A stretch of DNA of 64,000 bases from Haliotis asinina (lineage: Eukaryota > Mollusca > Gastropoda > Lepetellida > Haliotidae): positions 25,584,501-25,648,500 of the forward strand of contig NC_090295.1 of assembly GCF_037392515.1 (NCBI RefSeq), read 5' to 3'. Positions 23,625 through 35,647 of this stretch are shown piece after piece; positions within the stretch are counted from its first letter, which is position 1; every line of letters begins with the position of its first letter. The notes below the pieces were generated by a model. That model was not told the origin of the DNA. It saw only the letters and a list, made by a program, of their open reading frames with translations, and made no database searches. Made by a program: the position numbers and the translations under genes.

Positions 23625-23930
23625 TATACAGTTCACCTAAAAATTATAGATGAAACATGATCCACAGCTTGCCGTTGTTGAGTACACGTACACTTAACTT
23701 CAAACTATAGAAAAAAAGTGTTACTGTACGTTTGCCGTTGTTGCGTGCATATACAGTTAACTTGAAACTATAGACGAAACATGATCCACAGCTTGCCGTT
23801 GTTGCGTACATATACAGTTCAGCTAAAACTATAGACGAAACATGATCCACAGTTTGTCGTTGTTGGGTACATGCACAATTACCTTCAAATTATAGACGAA
23901 ACATGACCCAGAGGTTGTCGTTGTTTCGTT
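23625..23930 (+). repeat. Tandem repeat, about 61-bp unit, five copies
   Basis: GAAACATGATCCACAG followed by GCCGTTGTTG recurs at about 23652, 23775, 23836 and 23898, and in decayed form near 23715. Units share CTATAGACGAAACATG. The frames across it are by-products of the repeat. Confidence 0.85.
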
Positions 23931-24588
23931 TCAGATAATCTCATCATATAGTCATTATCATTCCATAAATACGTCTTTGGAAGTTAATCATCGAGAATCA
24001 GAAGCCGAACTTTTCAGAAGCACAACTCGCTGACTAAAGAAATATGTTTGTTTTAAGTAAAGAAAGCTAACAGAAATGTTCACGTCCAGCAAAATGTACG
24101 TTCAAAGTTACCTGTATCCGAGTGTTCATCATCACAGGAGCTTTTCATAACAGAGTATCTTACATTAACCGAGACTGTCGCGCCATCGCAGTCCCAGGGA
24201 GTAATACAGGGGGCGACTGGGAAGGCGATCAATGTGATCCAGCGTGGACGTACAGGACAATGGTCTATTAAAACCATCAGAAAGCGAGCCCTTATCCTTC
24301 TGTCGTCAACCCCACTCAAGGAAACACGGTTTATGCACAATACACAGTTCTCATTTCATTGATTATTGATGTTAAGCATTTCGTTCAAACAGCACATGGA
24401 GCAACAACACCATAAACAGTGCGATGATAAACAGTGCGGATGGCATTTTAATCTGGCGGTTAATGAAATAACTATATTTAACTCTCTCTTGCATCATGTT
24501 CGCCTTAGCTAACTGAAATGGTGTAAGGAAGCAAGTTACAGAGTGACTATACAGCCTGCACTACCAATACGTGATGACTGCCACGGTT
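23931..24588. other. Non-coding flank of the large DD82E-like element
   Basis: A minus-strand open stretch at 24080-24340 contains HCPVRPRW and APCITPWDCDG with a possible donor after it, but nothing that I can identify. No other feature is supported. Confidence 0.25.
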
Positions 24589-24900
24589 ACAGTCCATTTG
24601 AAGCAGAAACGGACCGATGAATTACAAATTTTATCATTGTACAAAATAGCCACATAAATATAAATAGCACAGAGTACTATAGTACTATAGTCAACATGTT
24701 TATCATTTACTAACATCCAACAGCTTTCTGATATTTGAACATTTTCCGGACTCCAAAAAAATTGTTTAAGAAACTATCATCATTGAAAACGCAAGAGTTG
24801 TTATCTGTCGCAGCGGGATGAAACCGCAGAAACGGAACAGCCATTATCTCGTCGTGCACGGGATACTATGGTGGCTGATTTGGGCCATCGCTTTCTCGCC

Positions 24901-26243
24901 TTAAATTTTGGAGGCGACAAAGCGATATCGCGAGACGAGAAAGCGATATCATTGTGCGAGAAAGCAATAGAGCTAGGAAGGGAGAAAGCGATAGAGCGTG
25001 AAAGCGATATTACCCACAATTCAGTCTTGTCTGGGCACGAATGACTACAAACTGGAGCTTAATCGCCATTCGTATTTTCTCAGTAGTATAAAATGGCATT
25101 CAGTAATGTTCTTGGCATTGTTTGACTTGACGTTTAGAGAAATTTAAGATAGACGTAGACTTTCCTTTGGCATACAATGTGAATGAAATACCGGAAACAT
25201 TCATTTTGCGAAGTGACTGAAGGAATTACATATTTTATGCCATCACTGAACTGGAATTGTGTTAACCAACTTAATGGCATCAACCAATTATTATTAGTGG
25301 GAAGGGGGTGGGGGTGGGGGTGGGGGTGGTAATGACAAATAAGGTATTGTGATAGCACTAGCGCAACCTAAAACAGTGTATTCAACCACATCCAAAATTC
25401 ATCCTAAAATAAAATCACTGCAACAACCCCATAAAGTGAGTGAGATTCGATTTACGTCGCTCTTAGCAATAAGAAAAAAGCTGGAACCATTCATGTTTTT
25501 CATGGTTATAAAAAATTACAGCTGTACGTTCTTTGATTTCTTCAAGATGATAAAATGTATTGACTGACGATCTTCACCTTTATGTACCCAAATCGTTCCT
25601 ACCCAAGGAGCGAAGAGGCGCGCTTGACAGTAAAGCACCTTAAATTGGTGCCTACATGTAGAAACAGAACCATTCCACAATCAGTGGTTTAACCTAGGCA
25701 AAAGAATGCAGTCCAACGTTCGTCCAGTCAAAGTTGAAAATATACAGTATACACTACGCAGTTAAACGCTGGTCTAACTAACCACAGTCAATTTTAGAGG
25801 TATTTAGCAGCTGGAGCGCTGAACAGTGGGGACGGTTCTATGGATATGCAGCTTCTTTATTATAATAAAAGCAACGTTTTGGTGCAGACACTCTTATCAA
25901 GCACGTGATGTACAATACTGCAGGAAACGCCTAAGTGAGTGAGATTCGATCGATTTTTGTCGCTCTTAGCAATAATCCAACAAACTGGAACCATTAACAA
26001 TGATGCATGTGCCCATGTAAATAACAACTCTTACCTCTGTATCACGTTTATCAGATATCACACATATCATCACTTAGAGTACGTTTTGAATATATTATTG
26101 AGACAGTTTAAATGGTGTTTATATGTCGAAAGTTGATGTGTAAAACATTCCGTTTGCCATATCTGACAGCGTCGTAACTGATAAATACACGGTTTTTCCT
26201 ATCTCTGTATACATGTACTGATGCGAAGCAGGTAGAGGTCGTG
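24901..26243. repeat. 1.3-kb dispersed block, inverted relative to 43.2-44.7 kb
   Basis: Blocks of strong similarity to the reverse complement of 43238-44739 occur throughout. They include the AAGCGATATC-type minisatellite (24901-25010), GACTTTCCTTTG near 25158, AAATCACTGCAACAACCCC near 25412, GAACCATTCCACAATCAGTG near 25667, and CCGTTTGCCATATCTGAC near 26150. No protein of its own is apparent. It sits inside the DD82E-like element, left of the transposase. Confidence 0.85.
25296..25330 (+). repeat. GTGGGG simple repeat
   Basis: A G-rich run of GGGGGTG units on the plus strand. It could form a G-quadruplex. It is absent from the matching position of the 43-44 kb copy. Confidence 0.8.
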
Positions 26244-26245
26244 TC

Positions 26246-27513
26246 AAAATCACACAAATTTAAACATTTGGACAACTTTCAAAAGAACCTTGTAAGGCAG
26301 TCTATCAACAAGCTCTATTCTGAAAACAAATATATGTCACTGAAAACTTAAAAAAGCATAGTGAATCAAGAACACAACCTCAAAGTATCAAAGTACACTC
26401 TCTGGCCACTCTTACATTCTTTTGGGTGTCGTTATAAGAACTCTAGGGAAATCATTCTCCATGCTGGTTGCTCCAGCAAAGGCTTTTCTCCCAGGCTGCG
26501 ACTTGGTATTCAGGCAAAGTTCACAGATAACGGATACTACCATTCCGAGATGGATGGTGCAGTTTTCTTCGACTGGGTTAAAAACAAGTTGCTACCAGCT
26601 CTACCAGAGAAGTCTTTTATCGTAATGGACAATGCCCAATACCACAGCATGCAGGACCCCGACATCGAACAGTAGAAAAGGTGATATGATATCATGGCTC
26701 GACAAATTTCAGATTGCACGGCCTTCAAAGGCAACGAAGCCTCAGCTATATGATATCCTAAAAACCCACAAAGGTGAACCTTTCTACGAAGTTGACAGTT
26801 GGATAAAACAGTAAGGGTCACGACATTCTGCGACTTCCACCCTATCACTGTGACCTTACCCCCATTCAAATGATATCAAAGGAGATGTTGCCAGATGAAA
26901 CACAACTTTTAGAGTATAATAATGATGATACATGCATTTATATTGCGCCAAACTCCACTCACGAGGTGTATGCTCATAGCGCTAACAGTCAAAGCAAGCA
27001 TATTATTACCCCGGATAACCCAAGCTAGCTGCCTGTTAGGCGTTTGAAGGTTATAGTCACTTGTCTTATTCCACCGGGTACCCATTTTCTGCTGGGTGAA
27101 CAGAAGCAATTTAGAACAAACTAACTTGCCGAAGGTGAAACCACATGTGTCACGTACTCCGTTGTTGGGCAGGACTGAAGTCCTAGAAACTCTCATGAAT
27201 TAAGCTGCCGGCCACCCATCCGAGCACTGTCCGCGCCAATCGTTGCTTACCTTCATCTGATTGTGACCTGAGCTTTATGCACAGTAGCACATGCCACCAG
27301 TTACGTGACGTATAGGTTTTGGTTAAAGAATCCCTTAACAAAATCACCACTGAAACTTGGCAAAACTGTGTCAACGAGGTAGCTGACGTCATTGAACAAG
27401 GTTACTGGTCTCGGGATGGCTTACAACAGGCAACTGTGGCACCACTTGTCATCACTTTAAATAGTGGCTATGACACTACGACAGACGAGGAACCAACAAG
27501 TCTCCCGGAATAG
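26246..27513 (+). pseudogene. DD82E-like transposase relic split by another repeat
   Basis: Recognisable parts: an N-terminal region with KYTLWPLLHSFGCRYKNS, then IILHAGCSSKG, DNGYYHSEMDG, FIVMDNAQYHS (second catalytic Asp at 26638-26640), and LRLPPYHCDLTPIQ near 26828-26869. In the last block the expected Glu codon is CAA, Gln. The first catalytic block (YLDETW-like) is missing between YKNS and IILHAG. In-frame stops and shifts occur near 26330, 26673 and 26812. At about 26925-27312 an unrelated repeat interrupts the gene, after which the C-terminus resumes (TETWQNCVNEVADVIEQGYW) and ends at 27513. The D to E spacing of about 76 residues places it with the copy at 2.1-3.0 kb. Confidence 0.8.
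26925..27312. mobile_element. Repeat inserted in the transposase relic
   Basis: Starts near ATTGCGCCAAACTCCACTC and contains ATTATTACCCCGGATAAC. The latter string recurs inverted at 37800-37840. It interrupts an otherwise continuous transposase reading, so it inserted after the DD82E-like element. Confidence 0.6.
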
Positions 27514-27770
27514 ATTTTGAGATGTCCCCTGCCATGACTCGCCGTTCCGTTTCTGCGGTTTCACTCCGCTGCGACCGATAACTCTTGCGTTTTCAAAGAT
27601 GATAGTTTCTTAGACAATTTTTGGGTGGAGTCCGGAAAATGTTCAAACATCAGAAAGCTGTTGGGTATTAGTAAATGATGAACATGTGTACTATTTATAT
27701 TTATGTGACAATTTTGTACAATGATAAAATTTGCAATTCATCGGTCCGTTTCTGAGTCAAACAGACTGTA

Positions 27771-28810
27771 CCAGCGCTTGCCAAGTTTGCGAATCGGGGA
27801 TGTTGTCATTTTAACCCCAGAGACTAAATGATCTTTTATTCAACATACAAATAGATGGCAATTATAATGTACTTTAAAATTATTTCCAGTAAACCCTCCC
27901 AAACTAATCTAAGTGCGCTGACTTCCATCACCTCCTCAACATTGTCCCAACATAAAGCATAAATACAGAATATTTCCACCTCACATCCATCAAACAGAAC
28001 AATGCCCTACTTGCGGTATACTTCGACACAGAATGGCCATACTTGTGTGACCTTCAACACAAAACAATGTCCATACTTGAGTATGCTTCAACAAAACATA
28101 AACACTCAGATTGTGTATAAAAATGTTTTCAATGGAGTTTTATACTGACCCTGGGTTAGCGTTTCATCCTCCCGATATAGACTTCCAGAGCGTGGCGATA
28201 TCGAGGGCTGCATCTAGTAGAATGACACCGTTTGTCACTCTGATTGGTGATTTAATTACTGGGAAATGAAAATATTTCAAACTGGTTCTTTTTACTCCAA
28301 TGCTAAAAATCCCCTTGCATACTGAATATATTTAGATAGAAAGCGAATTCTGCATTTATTGCTAGAATAAAGAGGATACAGCTAATAACTGCTAATAAAT
28401 GGTTGAAGAGGATTATTTTTTTTAGTTCATTGTCTTGAAATAAATCAGGCGTCACCTATTCAGTCCTTGCGAATGCAGTATATATGCGCGTTGTCCCGTT
28501 ATTGTGAATCAGTCTGAAGATCGATGTTAAGTACAGGGCTGTGCACGTCTCACTTTCTCAACAAGGACCTCCTGGTTTTATAATACCCTAAACCTGCAGT
28601 GACACCAAATAGCGCTGCGACATGGGTGTCTGCACAGGACGTCGACCTTTGGGTAGAATGTCACGGTTCAGGTAAGAAAAAAGTTCGACGTCCTGTCCAT
28701 TTGGCACTGCACAAATTAAATGGGAATTTAAAAAGACAAACAAATAATCCAGTGTTTTCACAAGGCGATAATCCGGACTATGCAGTTGAAAGCACAGACA
28801 ACAGGAAAAA
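27771..28810. other. Non-coding stretch, nothing recognised
   Basis: Only short chance frames on both strands, for example 28588-28859. No exon or repeat is supported. Confidence 0.35.
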
Positions 28811-30588
28811 ATGCTATATGCCGCCAAGTTTATTCATTGATCGAAATCATCCCATATGAAGCAGGTGAGATGCAGCATCAGCTTCCTTCTGCGGGCCTTT
28901 CTCTTCTCAATCAACCCAGTCCCACAGGATAAAGCACGGCAGCAAGTAGAGGTTACATAGTCCAAGATGGCCCTAACATTACGTCCAGCGAAGTGTACCA
29001 AATAAACAAATTTACAATGATGTAACTGCGCTGTAAGAGAGAAGTAGGATGCTAGATTCAACCCCTTGAAGCGATATGTAAGAGGGAAGTAGGATGCTAG
29101 GTTCACCCCTGAAGCGATATGTAAGAGGGAAGTAGGATGCTAGGTTCGCCCCCTGAAGCGATATGTAAGATGGAAGTAGGATGCTAGGTTCACCCTGTGA
29201 AGCGATATGTAAGAGGGAAGTAGGATGCTAGGTTCACCCCGTGAAGCGATATGTAAGAGGGAAGTAGGATGCTAGGCTCACCCTGTGAAGCGATATGTAA
29301 GATGGAAGTAGGATGCTAGGTTCACCCCGTGAGGCAATATGTAAGAGATAAGTAGGATGCTAGGTTCGCCCCCTGAAGCGATATGTAAGATGGAAGTAGG
29401 ATGCTAGGTTCACCCTGTGAAGCGATATGCAAGATAGAAGTAGGATGCTAGGTTCACCCCATGAAGCTATATGTAAGAGGGAAGTAGGATGCTAGACTCA
29501 CCCCGTGAAGCGATATGTGAGAGGGAAGTAGGACGCTATGCTCACCCTGTGAAGCGATATGTAAGAGGAACGTAGGATGCTAGGTTCACCCTGTGAAGCG
29601 ATATGTAAGAGATAAGTAGGATGCTAGGTTCACCCCGTGAAGCGATATGTAAGAGGGAAGTAGGATGCTAGACTCACCCCGTGAAGCGATATGTAAGAGG
29701 GAAGTAGGATGCTAGACTCACCCTGTGAAGCGATATGTAAGAGATGAGTAGGATGCTAGGTTCACCCTGTGAAGCGATATGAAAGAGGAAAGTAGGATGC
29801 TAGGTTCACCCCGTGAAACGATATGTAAGAGAGAAGTAGGATGCTAGATTCAACCCCGTGAAGCGATATGTAAGAGGGAAGTAGGATGCTAGACTCACCC
29901 CGTGAAGCGATATGTAAGAGGGAAGTAGGATGCTAGACTCACCCTGTGAAGCGATATGTAAGAGATAAGTAGGATGCTAGGTTCACCCTGTGAAGCGATA
30001 TGTAAGAGATAAGTAGGATGCTAGGTTCACCCTGTGAAGCGATATGTAAGAGATAAGTAGGATGCTAGACTCACCCCGTGAAACGATATGTAAGAGAGAA
30101 GTAGGATGCTAGATTCAACCCCGTGAAGCGATATGTAAGAGGGAAGTAGGATGCTAGACTCACCCCGTGAAGCGATATGTAAGAGATAAGTAGGATGCTA
30201 GGTTCACCCTGTGAAGCGATATGTAAGAGGAAAGTAGGATGCTAGGTTCACCCTGTGAAGCGATATGTAAGAGATAAGTAGGATGCTAGGTTCACCCCGT
30301 GAAACGATATGTAAGAGATAAGTAGGATGCTAGGTTCACCCCGTGAAGTAATATGTAAGACGGAAGTGGGGTTCCTTTTACCTTCTCGTAATTGAGACGA
30401 AGAGTTCACCTCCGAACACGATACGCGAAGAAAGAAAGATGCGGGGTTGATGTTGTGACTGTATTGTTAGAAGGAATCTCGTTTTGTGTGGGCGTTGTTT
30501 TGTGTGTTAGATAGATTTTTTTCAAAATCCAGAGCAGAAACTTTTGAAAGTTGCCGGCAGTACGCTGGGTTGACGAACATGGGAGAAC
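28811..30588 (+). mobile_element. Minisatellite-bearing element, copy 1
   Basis: A unique left flank (TTTATTCATTGATCGAAATC and on), a central array of about 30 units of 44 bp (29024-30365), and a unique right flank ending GACGAACATGGGAGAAC. The same left flank, array type and right flank occur in the same order at 33.5-34.2 kb, so the whole is a mobile unit. Mollusc non-autonomous elements with central arrays (pearl/Helentron-like) look like this. The class is inferred. No transposase is seen. Confidence 0.75.
29024..30365 (+). repeat. 44-bp minisatellite array, about 30 units
   Basis: The consensus unit contains GTGAAGCGATATGTAAGAGG and GAAGTAGGATGCTAGGTTCA. Variants such as GACTCACC for GGTTCACC alternate in higher-order patterns. 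There are no unique spacers. Confidence 0.95.
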
Positions 30589-31996
30589 AGTGAAATCCAA
30601 CCGGTTGACAACAATGCATATTCATTTTGGCTGGGCGACAACATTCGCTAATTGGTTCTCGGATGTGACCTTCTCTGTAGACCTTGCTTGGTCTTGACGG
30701 GGACAGTTTCCGATCAGAAGTAAGGACCTGATTACAAAGATGTCGTCTTGTTTAAGTCATCCAAATATAGCTTAACAAGAAAAATAGATTGACTGATTCC
30801 AGTACCACATACCTGTTTCGAAATGTTCCACCTTAAACCAGATGGCGCTGAGACATACATATGAGTATTATCCCACCTCTGACCTCTAGCATTTATCATA
30901 ATTATGTAAAAACTATCGGATAGTCGATTTAAGCAGGTAATCACAGACATACGTATGAAGTGACAGTCATGTATGATTACAGAAAAGACACGGATCAGGT
31001 GAAAAGTGAAAAAGAAGAAAACAGGATGACGGTGTAAAAGTGTGGATGACAAAAAAGACAGGAAAGGGGAAAGGATTGATTTTTCACAGAATAAATGTTT
31101 TATTGCCGGGTCATGGCACCATGATTGGCAAAATTCTGTTTACGTCGTAATATGCTACGAATTATTCCCCAAGGCTAACCTAGCGGGTGGCCCTTACACG
31201 TTTCTGTATCGACGATCTATGTTCGGAAAAGAAGAGGACACATGGCATTGCAACTGCTGGTTGTAGTGTGGACGATACGTGGACTGTTTGTAGTGTGGAC
31301 GATACATGGACCGCGAGCACGTGCATTATCACTTGTAAGTACAAGTACGACGGGCAAACGGCAAAAGCATGTATGTTATCTTCATTTCACTGTCCATTGG
31401 CCCAACCGCGGACAATCTCCCTGGCGTCTGGGACGTCACAGTGGTCCCATCTAATTAATATTGATCGAAGCTGCCATGTTTGCCTCACGATGACGGTCGG
31501 AAGAACTTCGCTGGTAAGTCTTTAGATACTTCCACACCTGCTTAGGGTGGCAGCGGGAAGTCAACAAGTTTGATGAACAAGGGAGACGATTCTATGCATA
31601 TACAACTTCCTTATTACATCATATGGAATGTAACTGCTTATATTTCAGTGTAATTGTAATAGAGAAGTTGTATATCTTTAGAGGTAGCCCCTTGTCGATT
31701 CCATGCCTATTCATAAAGTCCTGAGGGATTATGAAGTCTCCTGAAACAGCACGAAGGCCACAGTTTGTATGTGTTACTGTCGGCAGGTGGTTGCCATGAC
31801 CTATCACTTGAACTCTGGTGCTCAGAGATTTGATTAGTTGCTTGCACCTTTTACCTTAGCACTCCAAGTCAAAACATTGACTGTAGGACAGTCTCGTGTC
31901 CTGTTCACTGGGTTTCGCGATTTAGTATGCTTTAATAAGTGTAAGAAGTGATATATGGCAACACTACGCGCCTTCTAATCCTGGCAAACACGTCGT
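30589..31996. other. Non-coding stretch, weak candidates only
   Basis: A short direct repeat TAGTGTGGACGATACRTGGA occurs twice near 31264-31311. A minus-strand frame at 31619-31807 (GNHLPTVTHTNCGLRAVSG) lies next to an internal TTTCAG but is not recognised. No supported gene. Confidence 0.3.
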
Positions 31997-32440
31997 ACAG
32001 CCATTCTCTTCCCACATTGGTTACTTGTCATATCTTCCTACGTAACCTCTGTCCTAATACGACCATTTCATGGTGCGAGTGTTCAAGACTCGTGATTGGA
32101 GGCAATCAGATTTAGTAGTGCAATCAGCGACCCTTGTTTCAAAAGTGATCGTTCACAAGTTCTCGGTAATTTCCGGATGCGTCGTGAAAGCCAGAACCTC
32201 TTCCCGAGCGCGATACTCAAATGTTTCATCTAGACAGAACTCAGTCATGTCATGTTTGTTTCTCCACATTGCTTGCATTTGTCAAGTTGTATCTAGGTTG
32301 ACAGAAAAAAGGGAGATAAATCTGCTGCCATTTTTACCGCTACGGTATTGTATGAGAACCGCGAAATATGGCCGTATTAGAGCAGAGGTTCGTAGGAAGA
32401 TATGATAAGTAACCAATGTGGGAAGAGAATGGTCGTGCAG
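31997..32440. mobile_element. MITE-like element with TIRs of about 75 bp
   Basis: CCATTCTCTTCCCACATTGG at about 32001 and its inverted complement at about 32418-32437 begin arms of about 70-75 bp. The arms continue through CATATCTTCCTACG and CTAATACG. The 290-bp interior has no recognisable protein. The ORF at 32070-32405 is probably spurious. Confidence 0.75.
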
Positions 32441-32828
32441 CTAGCTCTGCCGTACAGCGAGCTCTGACGAGCGGGAACCTGGAAATACATGTAGTGGAAA
32501 TATGTATCAAAACATCTCAAAACGAGGTTCTGCAGCTTGAAACGTTTGGCGGTATGGTACAGAATTGATATTATATCAGCGCACGCCCACCCCTCCCCCC
32601 ACCTGAGGGAATGAAATTCATTTATAATTACCATTTTTACTTATGAAACAAGGAACTGGAATTCAGTGTAACCAGAGTTGTTTGTGGTGTCTATTTTCAC
32701 TTTCACACGAGAAAATTCGGATCGGCTGAAAAGCAGGTCTTTGTCTGGTTAATGAGACATGTTTTGGTATGTTGTGGTGCTGATCATTAATAACTGATGT
32801 CTACTGAAACCAGTTCTTAAATCTGCAG

Positions 32829-33290
32829 GTGATAGACGGAAGCACATCAGGCGTTCATTACGTTCTAGGTCGTCCCAATCTGATCACAAATACCGCCTTT
32901 AATCACAGGGCAAGGAGTATCTGTCCTATCGGCAAATGCAGATCAGCAATACATATGGCTCAGAATGTTTTGTCAACCTTCAATGAAAGTTTCAAACTTC
33001 AGAGCGACTCTTTTCCTACTTGCTTCAGGAAGTGCATGATGCATGTGTTTTATGTTAATCTGGCACGCTTTGCACGCAGTTTGAACAATCGATGTTTCTT
33101 ATTGGTTTCCAGTAAACTTGTCAATAAAAGGAGAGTTCCTGCAAATATTTATGCACATGAACAGAACCTGTTTGGACCACGTAACTTTAATAGAAGGCAA
33201 ATACAAGATCGTTTGGGTGTTAGCAAAATTGATTCTTATATAGGGCGTTTGCATCCTTTGTACAGGCCCTGTGCCTCACCTTTTCTTTAA
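32829..33290 (+). CDS. Unrecognised 153-codon open frame
   Basis: The longest unexplained frame in this region. The peptide is basic and contains LGRPNLITNTAFNHRARS and ANIYAHEQNLFGPRNFNR. There are no obvious membrane segments and no domain that I can name. It lies between a MITE and a SINE, so it may be a fragment of a retroelement or chance. Codon evidence is weak. Confidence 0.2.
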   Translation: MIDGSTSGVHYVLGRPNLITNTAFNHRARSICPIGKCRSAIHMAQNVLSTFNESFKLQSDSFPTCFRKCMMHVFYVNLARFARSLNNRCFLLVSSKLVNKRRVPANIYAHEQNLFGPRNFNRRQIQDRLGVSKIDSYIGRLHPLYRPCASPFL

Positions 33291-33335
33291 ACACGGTCCC
33301 CATGCATTCTCAAAGTACTCTATCACTCTATACGC

Positions 33336-33460
33336 TTAGGACTGGTTGTATTCTAGTAGTTAAAGCTGAAGATCCGGGTTCGATTCCCCACGTGGGTACA
33401 ATGTATGGAGCCCATATCAAGTGTCATCTGCCGTGATATTTCTGCCGTGATATTTCAAAC
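33336..33460 (+). mobile_element. tRNA-derived SINE fragment
   Basis: Box B-like GGGTTCGATTCCCCACGTGGG and the following ACAATGTATGGAGCCCAT match the body of the SINE at 8306-8470 (ACAATGTGTGAAGCCCAT-like). The tail is missing. The minisatellite element copy 2 begins where the SINE stops. Confidence 0.65.
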
Positions 33461-34228
33461 ACTATATGTCGTCCAATTTATTCATTGATCGAAATCATCC
33501 CACATGAAGCAGGTGAGATGCAGCAGGAAGTAGTATGCAGGGAAGTAGGATACTAGACTCCCCCGTGAAGTGATATGTAAGAGGGAAGTAGGATGCTAGG
33601 TTCATCCCATGAAGCGATATGTAAGAGTGAAGTAGGATGCTAGATTCAACCCCATGAAACGATATGTAAGAGGGCAGTAGGATCCTAGACTCCCCCGTGA
33701 AGTGATATGTAAGAGGGAAGTAGGATGCTAGGTTCACCCTGTGAAGCGATATGTAAGAGGGAAGTAGGATGCTAGGTTCACCCCATGAAGCGATATGTAA
33801 GAGGGAAGTAGGATGCTAGATTCATCCCATGAAGCGATATGTAAGAGGGAAGTAGGATGCTAGGTTCATCCCATGAAGCGATATGTAAGAGGGAAGTAGG
33901 ATGCTAGGTTCACCCCGTGAAGCGATATGTAAGAGGGAAGTAGGATGCTAGGCTCACCCTGTGAAGCGATATGTAAGAGAGAAGTGGGGTTCCTCTTACC
34001 ATGCTTTTCGTAACTGAGACGAAGAGTTAATCTCCGAACATAAAGGGCGTCGCGATCTCATAAAACAGTAGAAAGAATGATGCGGGGTTGATGTTGTGAC
34101 TGTATTGTTAGAAGGAATCTCGTTTTGTGTGGGCGTTGTTTTTGTTTAGATAGATTTTTTTTTCAAAATCCAGAGCAGAAACTTTGAAAGTTGCCGGCAG
34201 CACGCTGGGTTGACGAACATGGGAGAAC
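33461..34228 (+). mobile_element. Minisatellite-bearing element, copy 2
   Basis: Same flanks and orientation as the element at 28811-30588, but with only about ten 44-bp units (33530-33990). The right flank is nearly identical (TGATGTTGTGACTGTATTGT, ending CATGGGAGAAC). Confidence 0.8.
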
Positions 34229-35640
34229 GTCCGTATAGAGTACCACCCCGGGGGTTACAGTTACGTTAGTACTAAGAAGTAGTTTGCATTAAGGGGAATA
34301 CATTTATACAGAAGTCTTAGCATTCACATTATCGGTGAATGTCCAGTGTGTAGGCATTTTACATTGTTTTTACTGTTTTGTTTCAGTTTGGGTGTATTAA
34401 ATGCTCAGACATAATTCTTTTGACTTTTCGTTTAATTTATAAATGGGGAATAAGAACTGTCTCATTCCCACCCGTTGTCCAATAGTGAGAGGTATCATGC
34501 TAAGATTGTAAGGAACAAATCAGTCACCTCCATATTTTTAAAAATAAATCTATGATGGCTTTCAACCTCAATAGTACTGGCGGAAATAGAAAAGAATTGT
34601 TCACGTGTAGCTCTAATATTTGTGTATTTATGTAGTTGATGTGTGAAATATCTGGTAAAACAAGTTCGGCCTAACTACAGTTCCAGTGGTAGGGAGATAG
34701 GAAACGTGCGAAAGGACTTTACTAAGAAGAGATTAGAGCAGAAATGAGCAATGCGGGTATTTCCGAAGAACAAAAAGGGATTTATTTAGAACAGACCATG
34801 GGTTTATGCAAACAGGGGTGCTATGATACTGTATTTCAAAAGGCACTTTTAAATGGCCATTTTGAATTTGTGAATTTGTGACTTAGCTTCATTATAAACG
34901 ATAGCTGACGTAAAAATAACTTTCATATTGGAACTATTAAGGATGTAGCTATCATGGAGTCACATTATCACAATAAACAAAACCCCGTAGGTGGGGCCGT
35001 CTCAAAGTAAAATCTGGTGAAGCAGGCGGTGATTGAGGTCGGTCTTGGGGATAGAGATATCACCTAAGATATGATAATTCCATAAGGGAATTAAAGTAGT
35101 AGTACACGGCATGTCGTAACATATATAACAATATCCAGTCCTGAGTGATCAGGCTTTCCTGTGGGCATCAAGTATCCAACCTTTTTACATATCTTACAAT
35201 AAACTTCATAAAAGAAAGACACGTAAGATTTTAATCAACATATGAGACATCTCAACCAGAGATGCTCTGACAGTCTTGTAGATTATCCCTGATTCAACAC
35301 ACATGAAAAAGTACCTCGTAACCCCTTTCCGTCGTTTTGCCCGATTTTACGGGTAAACATGCTTTTCTGGATATCCTCTTACGTATCCTACTGAATGCCC
35401 AGTGAGGGATATAGAGTAACAGCCTAAAACAGTTTTTCTATTTGTGGCAGTACTTTAATGCTAAAAGACTTACATGAAGGCTACAGAATAGTCTTGTATT
35501 CAAAGTACATGTATAACTTGTTGTTTATGCAGCCAGAACTGTCTTGCATGCCTGGAGTGCCTGTAGCACAGGGTGTTGAAAATATCTCAAATTTGAACTA
35601 AATCTGTGAATAAATACAGATTTTAGAGAATATATAAACG
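34229..35640. other. Non-coding stretch, nothing recognised
   Basis: AT-rich DNA without a supported gene or repeat. Confidence 0.35.
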
Positions 35641-35647
35641 ATATTAA

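Larger units (their letters stand above)
24590..27768 (+). mobile_element. DD82E-like (Sailor-type) transposon with long TIRs
   Basis: TA dinucleotides flank both ends (24588-24589 and 27769-27770). The termini are CAGTCCATTTGAAGCAGAAA and, inverted, CAGTCTGTTTGACTCAGAAA. The terminal inverted repeats span 24590-24842 and 27543-27768, unusually long for the superfamily. The broken transposase lies directly inside the right TIR. Between the left TIR and the transposase lie about 1.4 kb that match another locus in this window. Total length 3.18 kb. Confidence 0.85.

Noticed and set aside
28997..30365. CRISPR-like regular repeat array
   Set aside because: The units are contiguous with no unique spacers, the host is clearly eukaryotic, and the array sits in a mobile element.
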